From Balneolaceae bacterium UBA3186 (lineage in GTDB: Bacteria > Bacteroidota > Rhodothermia > Balneolales > Balneolaceae), in the NCBI GenBank assembly GCA_002364085.1, contig DEXK01000011.1, positions 143,863-207,862 of the forward strand: a stretch of 64,000 nt of DNA, written 5' to 3'. Numbering within the stretch: the first letter of the stretch is position 1; each line of letters begins with the position of its first letter. Shown piece by piece: positions 9,271 to 17,743 of this stretch. The notes beneath the pieces were generated by a model that did no database searches, had not been told where the DNA came from, and saw only the letters and a program-made list of their open reading frames with translations. A program made the position numbers and the translations under genes.

Positions 9271-9726
9271 TCAATTTGAATCAGTCCAAGTCAAATCATC
9301 TCTGGTAGCTGTAGCTGACATAGTATTTCCAGCTGTAGAGCCCATTGCAGTTGCTAAAGTTGAAGCATCATAGTCAGGATCACTAGCTGGATGAGCAGTA
9401 ATCACAAAGCTAGTAGCACCAGCTGCACTAATTACATACTTACCATTTGCATTAACAGCGCTTAAAAAGCCAGTCTGTGCAATAGTATCAGAAGCAAATG
9501 AAATATTATTAAAAGTTACACTTGCAAAAGATTGACCACCGCCACCTAACTGAGTAGGCTTCATGTAGTAACCTTGTGCAGAAGCAGCAATGTTAGCAAC
9601 ATCTTGACGTACAGCATCTAAATTAGCTGAGTCAGCAGCGCTTGAAAAAGTATTTATTGCAACTACAGTTGCGATACCTACGATTATTGTTACTAGTATA
9701 ACTAGAAGTAATTGTTGTTGTCCCAT
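9271..9726 (-). CDS. Probable major pilin-like subunit
   Basis: This 151-residue protein starts MGQQQLLLVILVTIIVGI, with a hydrophobic helix (about 4-28) followed by an Ala-rich helix to about residue 50. The segment YYMKPTQLGGGGQSF comes next, and the rest is a Ser/Thr/Ala-rich beta region ending in DLTWTDSN. It is first in the pilus cluster and directly followed by a terminator, the usual arrangement for an abundant pilin. A canonical class III leader (Gly|Phe/Met with Glu5) is absent, so processing must differ from textbook prepilins or be limited to the first two residues. The pilin call rests on helix architecture, the paralog next to pilC, and context. No prepilin peptidase gene is visible in the window. 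Confidence 0.7.
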   Translation of the reverse strand: MGQQQLLLVILVTIIVGIATVVAINTFSSAADSANLDAVRQDVANIAASAQGYYMKPTQLGGGGQSFASVTFNNISFASDTIAQTGFLSAVNANGKYVISAAGATSFVITAHPASDPDYDASTLATAMGSTAGNTMSATATRDDLTWTDSN

Positions 9727-9992
9727 TGGGTATACCTATTTATTGTTTGTTGTTTGTTGTTAATATAATTTATAACTCAATTTCTTAAAACAATTACTAA
9801 AAGTAAATTAGAAATTGTTTATCCGTGTTAATCTTATTTAATCATAAAGAGTGCATATGTTGGAAATAATTACAAAAAAAACAATCTGTCTTTCTCCATT
9901 CTTTGTAATAATTAGTTAACCAACACATATAAACAGTATCGACATTTTTTTGAAGAAGTTTAAGTTGTTATGTTACTTTTCCAAATTTTTTT
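9727..9992. promoter_or_regulatory. Divergent intergenic region, pilin and MFS genes
   Basis: This 266-bp AT-rich spacer lies between the start of the pilin gene (minus) and the MFS gene (plus), so it must hold promoters for both. Near the pilin start is an A/C-only-like leader (AACAACAAACAACAAACAA on the minus strand). I could not assign -33/-7 boxes with confidence. Confidence 0.5.
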
Positions 9993-11216
9993 ATGAAATA
10001 CAATTCTACAACGCCCTACTTTATCTTGTTTTCATTGTGGTTACTGGTTTTTTCAGCCAGTAGTCAAATTATGATTATTGCCCCCATTTTACCAGAAATA
10101 GGTAAAGCTTTGGACACACCTGTAGAATTACTCGGTAATTTAATAACGGTTTATGCTGTAATGGTTGGAGTTTTTGCCATTATAATGGGACCATTCTCAG
10201 ATAAGATTGGGAGACGTAAGATACTTTTGATTGGATCGGGCGGAATGGCTTTATTTTTATACTGCCACACCCTTGTTGTTGATTTTAATAGTTTTTTAGT
10301 GATAAGGGCAATGGCGGGTATGGCTGGTGGTGTTCTAAGTGGTGCTGCAGTTGCTTATGTAGGAGATTATTTTCCTTATGAAAAAAGAGGTTGGGCTAAT
10401 GGCTGGATCATGAGTGGAATTGCGGTAGGCCAAATTCTTGGTATTCCTTTAGGAACATTTCTAGCAGATAATTTCGGTTTCGAATCTCCTTTTCTAGTTT
10501 TTGGTATTGTAATGTCATTAACTTTTTTATTGATCTATTTTAAAGTTCCCCAACCGGATGTTGAATTACATACAGATAAACTAACCGTTCTTTCAACATT
10601 AAATAAGTATTTGAATTTGCTAAAAAGAAAAGATGTTTGCTATGTAGCCCTGTGTTATTTGCTAATGTTTTTAAGTTTATCTGTGTTCATTATTTATTTT
10701 CCAACATGGCTAGAAGACTATTTTGATTCATCATTAACTACTATAGGTTATATTTTTGCAGTTGGAGGTATTGCTAATGTTATTGCGGGTCCCAGTTCAG
10801 GAAAAATTTCAGATAGAATTGGTAGAAAAAATATGATAATAGCTTCTTGTTTGGGACTTTCAGTACTTATGGCAGGTACCACATTTTTTATAACAGATCT
10901 ATACTTTGCTTTTATTCTTTTCCCGGTTGCAATGATTTTGATAGCAATGCGAATCAGTCCTTTTCAGGCTCTTTCATCAGAACTTGTGAAGTCTAATAAC
11001 AGAGGTACCATGATGAGCTTACTAGTAGCTATTGGTCAGATTGGTTATGGACTAGGAGGAACGGTAGCTGGTCCTCTTTACTCCCTGCAAGGTTATGCTA
11101 GTAACACTTATTTTGGAGCTTTCGCTATCTTTATTACTGCTTTTGTGGTTTGGAAATTTGTTCCTGAACCAGAGCTTAGAAAGCCAACAATGCCTGAACC
11201 TTCGATTATAGAATAG
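9993..11216 (+). CDS. MFS family transporter
   Basis: This 407-residue inner-membrane protein has 12 predicted membrane helices. The MFS signature between helices 2 and 3 is GPFSDKIGRRKILLIG, and the equivalent loop in the second half is GPSSGKISDRIGRKNMI. The N-terminal half resembles drug/metabolite exporters of the Bcr/multidrug type (PILPEIGKALDTPVELLG). The substrate cannot be read from the sequence. It is divergent from the pilus cluster and is followed by a separate lipoprotein gene with its own promoter, so it is probably transcribed alone. Confidence 0.85.
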   Translation: MKYNSTTPYFILFSLWLLVFSASSQIMIIAPILPEIGKALDTPVELLGNLITVYAVMVGVFAIIMGPFSDKIGRRKILLIGSGGMALFLYCHTLVVDFNSFLVIRAMAGMAGGVLSGAAVAYVGDYFPYEKRGWANGWIMSGIAVGQILGIPLGTFLADNFGFESPFLVFGIVMSLTFLLIYFKVPQPDVELHTDKLTVLSTLNKYLNLLKRKDVCYVALCYLLMFLSLSVFIIYFPTWLEDYFDSSLTTIGYIFAVGGIANVIAGPSSGKISDRIGRKNMIIASCLGLSVLMAGTTFFITDLYFAFILFPVAMILIAMRISPFQALSSELVKSNNRGTMMSLLVAIGQIGYGLGGTVAGPLYSLQGYASNTYFGAFAIFITAFVVWKFVPEPELRKPTMPEPSIIE

Positions 11217-11265
11217 CTTTACAAAGCATATTGCTTGTTAACTATTTACATTTTAAGAAAATATC

Positions 11266-11297
11266 TTTCATAGACGATAAAATAATATGTAACTTTG
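11266..11297 (+). promoter_or_regulatory. Bacteroidota-type promoter for lipoprotein gene
   Basis: TTTC (11266-11269), a 20-nt spacer and TAACTTTG (11290-11297) match the Bacteroidota -33/-7 pattern (TTTG and TAnnTTTG). The start codon is 32 nt downstream, with AGGAAAAAG as a possible ribosome site. Confidence 0.45.
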
Positions 11298-11329
11298 CAT
11301 ACTTTTAATTATCTCTTTAGGAAAAAGTC

Positions 11330-12829
11330 ATGAAAAAATATCATCTCCTAAGTATTTTCACTCTCTTATTTGTCATCGCAATAAATTCTTGTACTACTAC
11401 AGATGACGAAGTAATTATTGCTGGTCAGGTTTCAGACGCTGATTCTGGTGATCCAATATTAGGTGCTACAGTTGAAATTGAAACTCCATCTGAGTTAGCA
11501 GATTTCGTGAAAACCGATTCTTTGGGCAATTACGAATTTACCGGAATAGATATAACTGAAGTTACTGATATAGAACTTACCGCTTCTGCAGCTAATTTTG
11601 GAGATGTGTCGAAGTCGGTTAAAGTAGCACCATCGGATGTTCTAAATAATATAGACTTTGAATTAACCCCTAATGATTCTCAAGATCCTGATGATACAGG
11701 CGGTGATGAAGTAAGTGGTGAACCTGAGGGCGCTGCTGCTATTATCCTCAATTCTCTTTCTTCTGAGTCAATTAATATACGTCAAACCGGTGGAAACATT
11801 AGTTCCAGATTTACATTCACAGTGGTAGATTCTGCTGGTAGAGCCATTAACACGGAAGGTTCAGTAGATGTTCAGTTTTCTATTTTGAAAGGTCCTGGAG
11901 GAGGAGAAACAGTTATTCCACAAACTGTATCAACAAACGCAAATGGTCAAGCAGTTACCAGTTTATTTAGCGGTGATTCAGCCGGAGTAGTAAGAGTACG
12001 AGCAACAATTGAAAGAACCGACGTTGGAATAACGATCATTTCTGATCCTATTTTAGTAGCAATAAATGGAGGGTTCCCCTCTGCTGATCGCTTTTTTATT
12101 GGAACAGCTAATAATAATATCGAGGGCTTTGGTATTATTTCCGGTAATAATAGCAATTTAGAATACGACGTTGTTGCAAGTGTTGGAGATAAATTTGGAA
12201 ACCCTGTTAAAGAAGGTACTGCTGTTGACTTTAGGACTGAAGGTGCCGGAATTATTGAAGGCTCTGCATTAACAAATGAATTTGGAACAGCAATAGTAAA
12301 ATTAAGACCTGATGGAAGCAAACCTACAACAGACCCTTCCGGAATAGGTTTCTTTACAGTTAAAGGTAAGACAGTTGATGAAAACAATGACTTTGTTAGT
12401 AAAGATCTTAAACTATTATTTACAACTTCACAGGCGAATATCACGATTAATCCCAGTTCGGTAAATATTCCCTCAAATGGAGCTCAAGCATTTACTTATA
12501 CAGTAACCGACCTTAATGGTAACCCAATGTCTGCTGGGTCAGAATTTAGTGTAAGTGTTGCGACAGGTTTAGAAGCCGTTGGTGATGTTGGTTTTAATTT
12601 AGGTGATTTTACTTCGACCGGAGCAGGGAAAACAGAATTTGGATTTACTGTTTCCGATACGGATGATGATAGTAACAATGAAGTTGGTACTTCTATCACA
12701 ATCTCTGTTAAATCAGCTTCAACAGGCTCTATAACAACATTAACTATTCAAGGAACAAGAGCGAAATCCGGTGGATGGTCTTTTGATCCAAAAAACTCAG
12801 AAAGAGTTTTTATTGAAGGAAAGAAATAA
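11330..12829 (+). CDS. Lipoprotein with carboxypeptidase-regulatory and Ig-like (Big_1) domains
   Basis: This 499-residue protein has a lipoprotein signal peptide (lipobox INSC, Cys21). Residues about 27-112 form a carboxypeptidase-regulatory-like beta domain (AGQVSDADSGDPILGATVEI...DSLGNYEF). An acidic linker (about 113-130) precedes three bacterial Ig-like/invasin-type repeats (about 135-245, 250-370, 375-485) with phrases such as VDSAGRAINTEGSVDVQF, DKFGNPVKEGTAVDF and DLNGNPMSAGSEFSV. Such proteins are exposed on the outer membrane or reach into the periplasm and often act in adhesion or structure. Nothing shows an enzymatic role. The gene has its own promoter and precedes the AAA-like gene by 23 bp. 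Confidence 0.8.
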   Translation: MKKYHLLSIFTLLFVIAINSCTTTDDEVIIAGQVSDADSGDPILGATVEIETPSELADFVKTDSLGNYEFTGIDITEVTDIELTASAANFGDVSKSVKVAPSDVLNNIDFELTPNDSQDPDDTGGDEVSGEPEGAAAIILNSLSSESINIRQTGGNISSRFTFTVVDSAGRAINTEGSVDVQFSILKGPGGGETVIPQTVSTNANGQAVTSLFSGDSAGVVRVRATIERTDVGITIISDPILVAINGGFPSADRFFIGTANNNIEGFGIISGNNSNLEYDVVASVGDKFGNPVKEGTAVDFRTEGAGIIEGSALTNEFGTAIVKLRPDGSKPTTDPSGIGFFTVKGKTVDENNDFVSKDLKLLFTTSQANITINPSSVNIPSNGAQAFTYTVTDLNGNPMSAGSEFSVSVATGLEAVGDVGFNLGDFTSTGAGKTEFGFTVSDTDDDSNNEVGTSITISVKSASTGSITTLTIQGTRAKSGGWSFDPKNSERVFIEGKK

Positions 12830-12852
12830 TTACCCAGAAAATTAAATATAAA

Positions 12853-13395
12853 ATGTTCGAATATAACAGTAGTTCATACAATGAATTTTTAAAAGACTTC
12901 AGAAACAACACTAATCAAAAAAAGATCATAGTGTTTGCCGGTAATTTTTCTGAAAACAGGGAATATGCTCTTACCCAATTTGAAACTGAAGTAATGGGTG
13001 AAACAAGAAAGGTCTCTCTTAATGACTTTGTTACTGCTTCTGAAGAAGAAACGTTTAAAAACTTAGATTTACTTTTTGATGAATTGAGATCAATAAATTC
13101 ACTTATTGTTTTTAAAGATGCTGAGCAACTTTGTGGTGTTTACGTTGGACATACCTATTCAGTTGTTAAATACGCTACTCCACAAGAAAAGTATTTCATA
13201 AAAAAGCTACATGAGCTGAACTGTTCTTGCATTATTGAGTTTGAAAATGAAAGTCATTTGGATAAAGCAATTGAAAGAGTTGCTGATGCTATCGTTCAAT
13301 TTAAAGTCCCCTCTTCTATTATTGAGAAGGTATTCTTTTGGTTTAGTCAAGTTCGAGTTAACGGCTCTAACCTACCCTCCCGTCGGCCGGTTTAA
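12853..13395 (+). CDS. Degenerate AAA+ -like protein, probably without ATPase activity
   Basis: This 180-residue cytoplasmic protein is not a clear member of any family I can name. Its line-up does resemble the core of Bacteroidota AAA+ ATPases: a strand with a broken P-loop (IIVFAGNFSENREYAL at 25-40, no Gly-Lys-Thr), EEETFKNLDLLFDELRSINS, and SLIVFKDAEQLCG where ILFFDEADALFG is expected. It ends with a strand-helix block, CIIEFENESHLDKAIERVADAIVQFKVP, like the sensor/arginine-finger part. Walker A Lys and the Walker B acidic pair are not conserved, so it is probably a non-hydrolysing remnant or a scaffold. It is 5 bp upstream of the MATE gene and likely co-transcribed with it. AAA kinship is my inference. 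Confidence 0.55.
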   Translation: MFEYNSSSYNEFLKDFRNNTNQKKIIVFAGNFSENREYALTQFETEVMGETRKVSLNDFVTASEEETFKNLDLLFDELRSINSLIVFKDAEQLCGVYVGHTYSVVKYATPQEKYFIKKLHELNCSCIIEFENESHLDKAIERVADAIVQFKVPSSIIEKVFFWFSQVRVNGSNLPSRRPV

Positions 13396-13399
13396 CTAA

Positions 13400-14815
13400 A
13401 TGGATTCGAGTGAGGAGAATCATTTTAACGAAGCTTCAATTTGGAGTGAAGTAAAAACCTCACTTTCAGGTACAGACAAAGACTTCACAAAAGGTAGTAT
13501 CGGAAGGGCTATTCTTGTTCTTTCGATACCTATGGTTCTGGAAATGTTGATGGAATCCATTTTTGCAATAGTGGATATTATCTTTGTTTCTAAGCTCGGA
13601 GCTGATGCTATAGCAACCGTTGGATTTACTGAATCGTTGATTACTTTGATTTATGCTATTGCAATTGGTTTTGCAATGGCCACTACCGCAGTAGTAGCCC
13701 GTAGATTTGGAGAAAAAGATTTTGATACAGCTTCAATAACAGCAGTTCAAGCTATATTAGTAGCGTTAACAATTTCGGTAATTATTGCAGTATTGGGAGG
13801 ATCTTTTTCTCCACTTTTACTGAGTTTAATGGGTGCTGAAGAACAGTTGATATCTAAGTTCTCTGTTTACACAACAATTATGTTCAGTACTAATTTTGTG
13901 ATCATGCTCATCTTTGTGATAAATGCTGTATTTAGAGGAGCAGGAGATGCAAATATCGCAATGCGTACCCTTGTTATTGCTAATGGAATAAATATAATAC
14001 TGGATCCTTTATTAATTTTTGGACTCTGGGTCTTTCCTGAAATGGGTATTGCAGGAGCAGCTGTTGCTACCTCTATCGGTCGAGGCATCGGAGTTGGGTA
14101 CCAATGCTATAAACTCTTTGATGGAAAAACACGCATCAATCTTTTGAAAAGGCACTTAGTTCTTAGATGGGATATAATGTTCAATCTGATTAAAGTTTCT
14201 CTAGGAGGGATTTTTCAATTTATTATAGCTACAAGTAGTTGGGTATTTCTTGTAAAAATTATAGCGGTGTTTGGAAGTGTTTCTGTAGCAGGATATACAG
14301 TGGCAGTACGGATTTTAGTTTTTTCAATTTTACCTTCCTGGGGAATGAGTAATGCTGCCGCAACTTTAGTCGGACAAAATTTAGGAGCTGATCAACCCGA
14401 ACGAGCTGAAAAATCAACATGGATTGCTGCATTTGCAAATATGGTTTTTCTTGGGCTTGTTAGTATTTTATTTTTTACTAACGCAGAATTTCTAATTGCT
14501 TTAATATCCAAAGACCCTGCAATAATTGAGATTGGAGGAAAATGCTTAAGAATAATGAGCTATGGTTATTTAGCCTATGCTTTTGGGATGGTAATTATTC
14601 AAGCTTTTAATGGAGCAGGAGATACACTCACTCCTACCTTGATCAATTTAGTCTGCTTTTGGATCATTGAAATCCCACTGGCTTATTTATTAGCAATGAA
14701 GTTCGGATTTGCGGAAGAAGGTGTATTTTACTCCATTGTTATATCAGAAACGCTTTTGGGAATAATTGGCTTTATATTATTCAAACGTGGTAAATGGAAA
14801 ACAATAAAGGTTTAA
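13400..14815 (+). CDS. MATE family efflux transporter
   Basis: This 471-residue protein with 12 membrane helices is arranged as two MATE halves. Seen are GSIGRAILVLSIPMVLEMLMESIFAIVD at the first helix, FRGAGDANIAM in the first half and FNGAGDTLTPT in the second, the paired family landmarks. MATE proteins export cationic drugs or metabolites using a Na+ or H+ gradient. The N-terminal 30 residues are cytoplasmic and acidic. The gene lies 5 bp after the AAA-like gene, and its stop codon is immediately followed by the start codon of the SUI1-type gene, so the three are likely one transcript. Confidence 0.9.
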   Translation: MDSSEENHFNEASIWSEVKTSLSGTDKDFTKGSIGRAILVLSIPMVLEMLMESIFAIVDIIFVSKLGADAIATVGFTESLITLIYAIAIGFAMATTAVVARRFGEKDFDTASITAVQAILVALTISVIIAVLGGSFSPLLLSLMGAEEQLISKFSVYTTIMFSTNFVIMLIFVINAVFRGAGDANIAMRTLVIANGINIILDPLLIFGLWVFPEMGIAGAAVATSIGRGIGVGYQCYKLFDGKTRINLLKRHLVLRWDIMFNLIKVSLGGIFQFIIATSSWVFLVKIIAVFGSVSVAGYTVAVRILVFSILPSWGMSNAAATLVGQNLGADQPERAEKSTWIAAFANMVFLGLVSILFFTNAEFLIALISKDPAIIEIGGKCLRIMSYGYLAYAFGMVIIQAFNGAGDTLTPTLINLVCFWIIEIPLAYLLAMKFGFAEEGVFYSIVISETLLGIIGFILFKRGKWKTIKV

Positions 14816-15037
14816 ATGAAAGTTACTATTACACTAGATCGTTCGGGGCGAAGAGGAAAAGAAGTTACTCTTATTAAAAATATTCAACATAACCCTCAAC
14901 ATATCGAAAAGATTGCCAAAAAATTGAAGGGACAATTAGGTACCGGTGGTACTGTTAAAGGCAAAACCATCGAAATACAGGGCAATCATGTTGAAAGAGT
15001 AAAACCTTTACTTGAAAAAGAAGGTTTCACATTCTAA
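14816..15037 (+). CDS. SUI1/eIF1-like translation factor (YciH family)
   Basis: This 73-residue protein matches the eIF1/SUI1 domain: a basic N-terminal strand with RSGRRGKEVTLIKNIQ, then KIAKKLKGQLGTGGTVKGKTIEIQGNHVERV. The GTGGTVK segment is the family hallmark. Bacterial YciH-type homologs bind the small ribosomal subunit and are thought to influence start-site fidelity, although their role is not well settled. Bacterial members often carry an N-terminal extension; this one is the minimal domain. Its ATG directly abuts the MATE stop codon (coupled translation), and its 3' end overlaps the convergent metallopeptidase gene by 4 bp. Confidence 0.85.
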   Translation: MKVTITLDRSGRRGKEVTLIKNIQHNPQHIEKIAKKLKGQLGTGGTVKGKTIEIQGNHVERVKPLLEKEGFTF

Positions 15038-15525
15038 AGTGAAACCTTATTCTCTTGTCTTGGATCCAAATCGTATAAAGAAGAAGCGGTAGCTTGAACC
15101 GTCTTATACCATTCATTTCCAAACTTATCGTTAATAGTATAAAAATCAGCAAAATCAGGTTTACGCAAGTTCATTTTCCACTCCTGAGTTTTAGACTTAA
15201 AAGAAGGATCTATATGTAGTAACTCATGATACAGAACCATCTCTTTTGTTTTACTATCTAGCATATCCCAAAGCTCTCCCGAGAGTTCAATTAAATAGTC
15301 GTTACCGGAATAATACTTTACCTCTCTATTTGCTTTAATACACTTAGCTGCTCGTTGTTTTGAAATATTCGGGTAAACTAAAAAATAACCGATCTCTGCC
15401 GGTCCAAACTCCATATTATGCTTTTTAATAACTTCATTAGCGATTTTTTCTACCTCCGGAGACTCCATTAGTTGTTTATCACTGGATGTTACTTCTACCG
15501 GCTTTAATAAATCGTTATCGTTCAT
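15034..15525 (-). CDS. Putative phage-type zinc metallopeptidase
   Basis: This 163-residue cytoplasmic protein contains the zinc-protease motif HELLH (100-104) after a helix (SKTKEMVLY). Before it are EIGYFLVYPNISK, RAAKCIKANREVKYYSGNDY and LIELSGELWDML, and after it KPDFADFY. This order matches the putative phage metallopeptidase family (PF18894-like), a family known from phages and scattered bacterial genes. No other phage genes are nearby, so it may be domesticated. It is 1 bp from the downstream end of the DUF4920 gene, which precedes it on the same strand. The substrate is unknown. Confidence 0.65.
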   Translation of the reverse strand: MNDNDLLKPVEVTSSDKQLMESPEVEKIANEVIKKHNMEFGPAEIGYFLVYPNISKQRAAKCIKANREVKYYSGNDYLIELSGELWDMLDSKTKEMVLYHELLHIDPSFKSKTQEWKMNLRKPDFADFYTINDKFGNEWYKTVQATASSLYDLDPRQENKVSL

Positions 15526-15526
15526 T

Positions 15527-16027
15527 CTAATTTTTAGGTTTTTCTTTATATAAAATTATTGTTGATGCAACTATTGAATATTCTTCTTGCTCACCTTTAA
15601 TATTTTCACTGTTCTTGCCTGCATCTTCGGCATAGTGTTTTGCTTGTTCTTCTGATAATGTCTTCTTGGTAAGCTCTCCAATTATAGTTACTTCTTTTCC
15701 TTGTGAATCTGTAGGTATAAAAAAGCCATAGTCTTTAAATGTAATACGAACAGCGTTATCTCCTTCCTGAGCTATAAAAAAGCACCCTTTTTTTTCACAA
15801 ACTTCCTTAATAGAAGTTTTTATAACCACTGATGAATTTTCGTTATCTGATGATAAAGTTTCATTCAAAGTACGTGGAGTTTCATAAGTATCTATCTTAT
15901 CTCCGTACAATTCGTAAGTTTCGGTAACTACTATAGGCTCTGAAAGTTTAATTACTTCTTTTTTATCCTGAGCAGATAGATGTACTCCAAAAAATATAAG
16001 TGCTACAAGAACTGGTATTTTCTTCAT
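15527..16027 (-). CDS. DUF4920 family exported protein
   Basis: This 166-residue protein has a signal peptide (about 1-19, cleavage near LSA|Q). The body shows the DUF4920 pattern: a GD or GDK motif near YELYGDKIDTYETPRTL, VVIKTSIKEVCEKKGCFF, and GDNAVRITFKDYGFFIPTDSQGKEVTIIGEL. The two cysteines in CEKKGCF are conserved in the family and could bind metal or form a disulfide. The function is not established. It is transcribed upstream of the metallopeptidase gene (1-bp spacing), which suggests an operon. The 110-bp region in front, divergent from the 134-aa membrane gene, would hold its promoter. Confidence 0.7.
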   Translation of the reverse strand: MKKIPVLVALIFFGVHLSAQDKKEVIKLSEPIVVTETYELYGDKIDTYETPRTLNETLSSDNENSSVVIKTSIKEVCEKKGCFFIAQEGDNAVRITFKDYGFFIPTDSQGKEVTIIGELTKKTLSEEQAKHYAEDAGKNSENIKGEQEEYSIVASTIILYKEKPKN

Positions 16028-16137
16028 AATGATTATTAATTAATTGAGGATTGAAAATACTAATTACATAATCAATTGTTAACCTTGATTATTAATTATT
16101 CTATATTAACTGACTTGGTAATTCTTAATTTATTTTA

Positions 16138-16542
16138 TTGAAAACATTTTTCTCAGCTTTATTCGGTTTTATTTTCAGTTTGTTCGTTGAAGGCTTTTCA
16201 AGAATAATCATTTCTTTTTTTCACAAACAAGATTTTTATTTCTTTGGCGTAGAATCTCTTCCTACAAATTCATGGATTGTAATTATTTATATAGTTTCTT
16301 TTATGGCCACTTGGCTAGGAGTAATGTTAGCACAAAGCATTGCAGATCCTGAGTCTAAAAAAGCTTTTAACATTTTCACCTTAATTATCACTTGCTGGTT
16401 AACCTTCGAAATTTTAGCTTCCATTAAAGTTGTACCAATATGGTATTTAACTACCTTTCCATTTACTTCTGTATTTGGTTTACTTGCAGCTAAATTCACT
16501 TATTCTCTAAATAAATCTCATAATGCGATACCTAGTTCTTAG
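16138..16542 (+). CDS. Small integral membrane protein, unknown function
   Basis: This 134-residue protein has about four hydrophobic helices (about 3-22, 46-65, 75-95, 101-122) and loops with few charges. It begins with TTG at 16138, because no ATG is available upstream and the first ATG in frame would remove a whole helix. The end overlaps the start of the BNR-type lipoprotein gene by 20 bp in another frame, so the two are probably translated together. No family was recognised. The topology would fit a small inner-membrane accessory protein. Confidence 0.55.
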   Translation: MKTFFSALFGFIFSLFVEGFSRIIISFFHKQDFYFFGVESLPTNSWIVIIYIVSFMATWLGVMLAQSIADPESKKAFNIFTLIITCWLTFEILASIKVVPIWYLTTFPFTSVFGLLAAKFTYSLNKSHNAIPSS

Positions 16543-17743
16543 CTTATTTTTAATTCCGGCACTTATTAATTGTTCTTCTAATCCAACGTATACAGTTAAA
16601 GAATTTTCATCTCCAACTGGGGAAAATGCTTCTTTGCCCAGACTCTTTACAGATAATACTGGTACAGTTTTTATGAGTTGGGTTGAGTCTGATGGAGATT
16701 CTACTTCTCTTCTTTATTCTTCCTTAACCAATAATGAATGGACTAAGTCAGAACTTATTAGTAAATCAGATTCTTGGTTCGTTAATTGGGCAGATTTCCC
16801 TTCAATAATTGCAAGAAACGGTGAACCAATTGCGGTTCATTGGCTTCAAAAAATACCCGGTGGCACCTACGCTTATAACGTAAATATTACAAATGCATCA
16901 TCTGATTGGGAACATGTAATTGCTCCTCACAATGATAATACTCCTACTGAACATGGGTTCGTAAGCATGGCTCCTGCCTCTGACAGTACTTTTGTTACAA
17001 TTTGGCTAGATGGTAGAAATACTGTTAATTCAGGAGGTCATGATGATCATGATACACCATCAGGCATTGCTTCTGCTATGACATTAAGAGCTGCAGTAAT
17101 TGACGCTGATTTAAATGTTCTAGAAAGCTATTTAATTGATGAAAGTGTGTGTGATTGTTGTGGTACGACTGTAGTTAACACTGAAAGTGGTTTTATAACA
17201 GCATACAGGAATAGAACTGAGAATGAAATCCGGGACATTTATATATCTCGATTCGTAAATGGGCAATGGGAAAACTCTAAACCTGTATTTGACGACAATT
17301 GGAATATTGCCGCCTGCCCTGTTAACGGTCCCTCAATAGATGCTGACGGAAATTCAATTGCAGTAGCATGGTTTACTGGAGCCAATGATGAATCAAAGGT
17401 AAAAGTTGCATTCTCAGAAGATGAAGGACAAACTTTTAGTCAACCGATTGTTTTGGATAATGGAAATCCGCTAGGCCGGGTAGACGTCGAATTTCTTGAA
17501 GACGGAACTGCTCTGGTAAGCTGGATGGAAAGAAATATGGAAGATCGTTCAAAAGCTTTTTTTAATGGTAAAAAAGTATCTAAAAAAGGACAAGTTCTGA
17601 ACGAATTTAAGATCTCACTAATGGAGTCTAGCCGTAGAAGTGGATTTCCTCAAATCAGCAGCTACAATAAATCAATTATAGCTGCATGGACAGATTTGAG
17701 TACTCCATCAACTCCAAAAGTAAAAGTTGCTATTCTAGAATAA
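16523..17743 (+). CDS. Lipoprotein with sialidase/BNR-type beta-propeller
   Basis: This 406-residue protein has a lipoprotein signal (lipobox LINC, Cys17). Repeated strands with SxxGxT-like turns (DNTGTVFMSWVESDGDST, AFSEDEGQTFSQPIVLD, FLEDGTALVSWMERNM, IIAAWTDLS) suggest a six-bladed exo-sialidase-like propeller. The catalytic Arg triad of true sialidases is not obvious, so glycosidase activity is unproven. A HDDHDTPSG stretch and a DVCDCCG-like segment (VCDCCGTTV) could bind metal. It overlaps the membrane protein gene by 20 bp and is convergent with the alkaline phosphatase gene, overlapping it by 14 bp. Confidence 0.65.
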   Translation: MRYLVLSLFLIPALINCSSNPTYTVKEFSSPTGENASLPRLFTDNTGTVFMSWVESDGDSTSLLYSSLTNNEWTKSELISKSDSWFVNWADFPSIIARNGEPIAVHWLQKIPGGTYAYNVNITNASSDWEHVIAPHNDNTPTEHGFVSMAPASDSTFVTIWLDGRNTVNSGGHDDHDTPSGIASAMTLRAAVIDADLNVLESYLIDESVCDCCGTTVVNTESGFITAYRNRTENEIRDIYISRFVNGQWENSKPVFDDNWNIAACPVNGPSIDADGNSIAVAWFTGANDESKVKVAFSEDEGQTFSQPIVLDNGNPLGRVDVEFLEDGTALVSWMERNMEDRSKAFFNGKKVSKKGQVLNEFKISLMESSRRSGFPQISSYNKSIIAAWTDLSTPSTPKVKVAILE

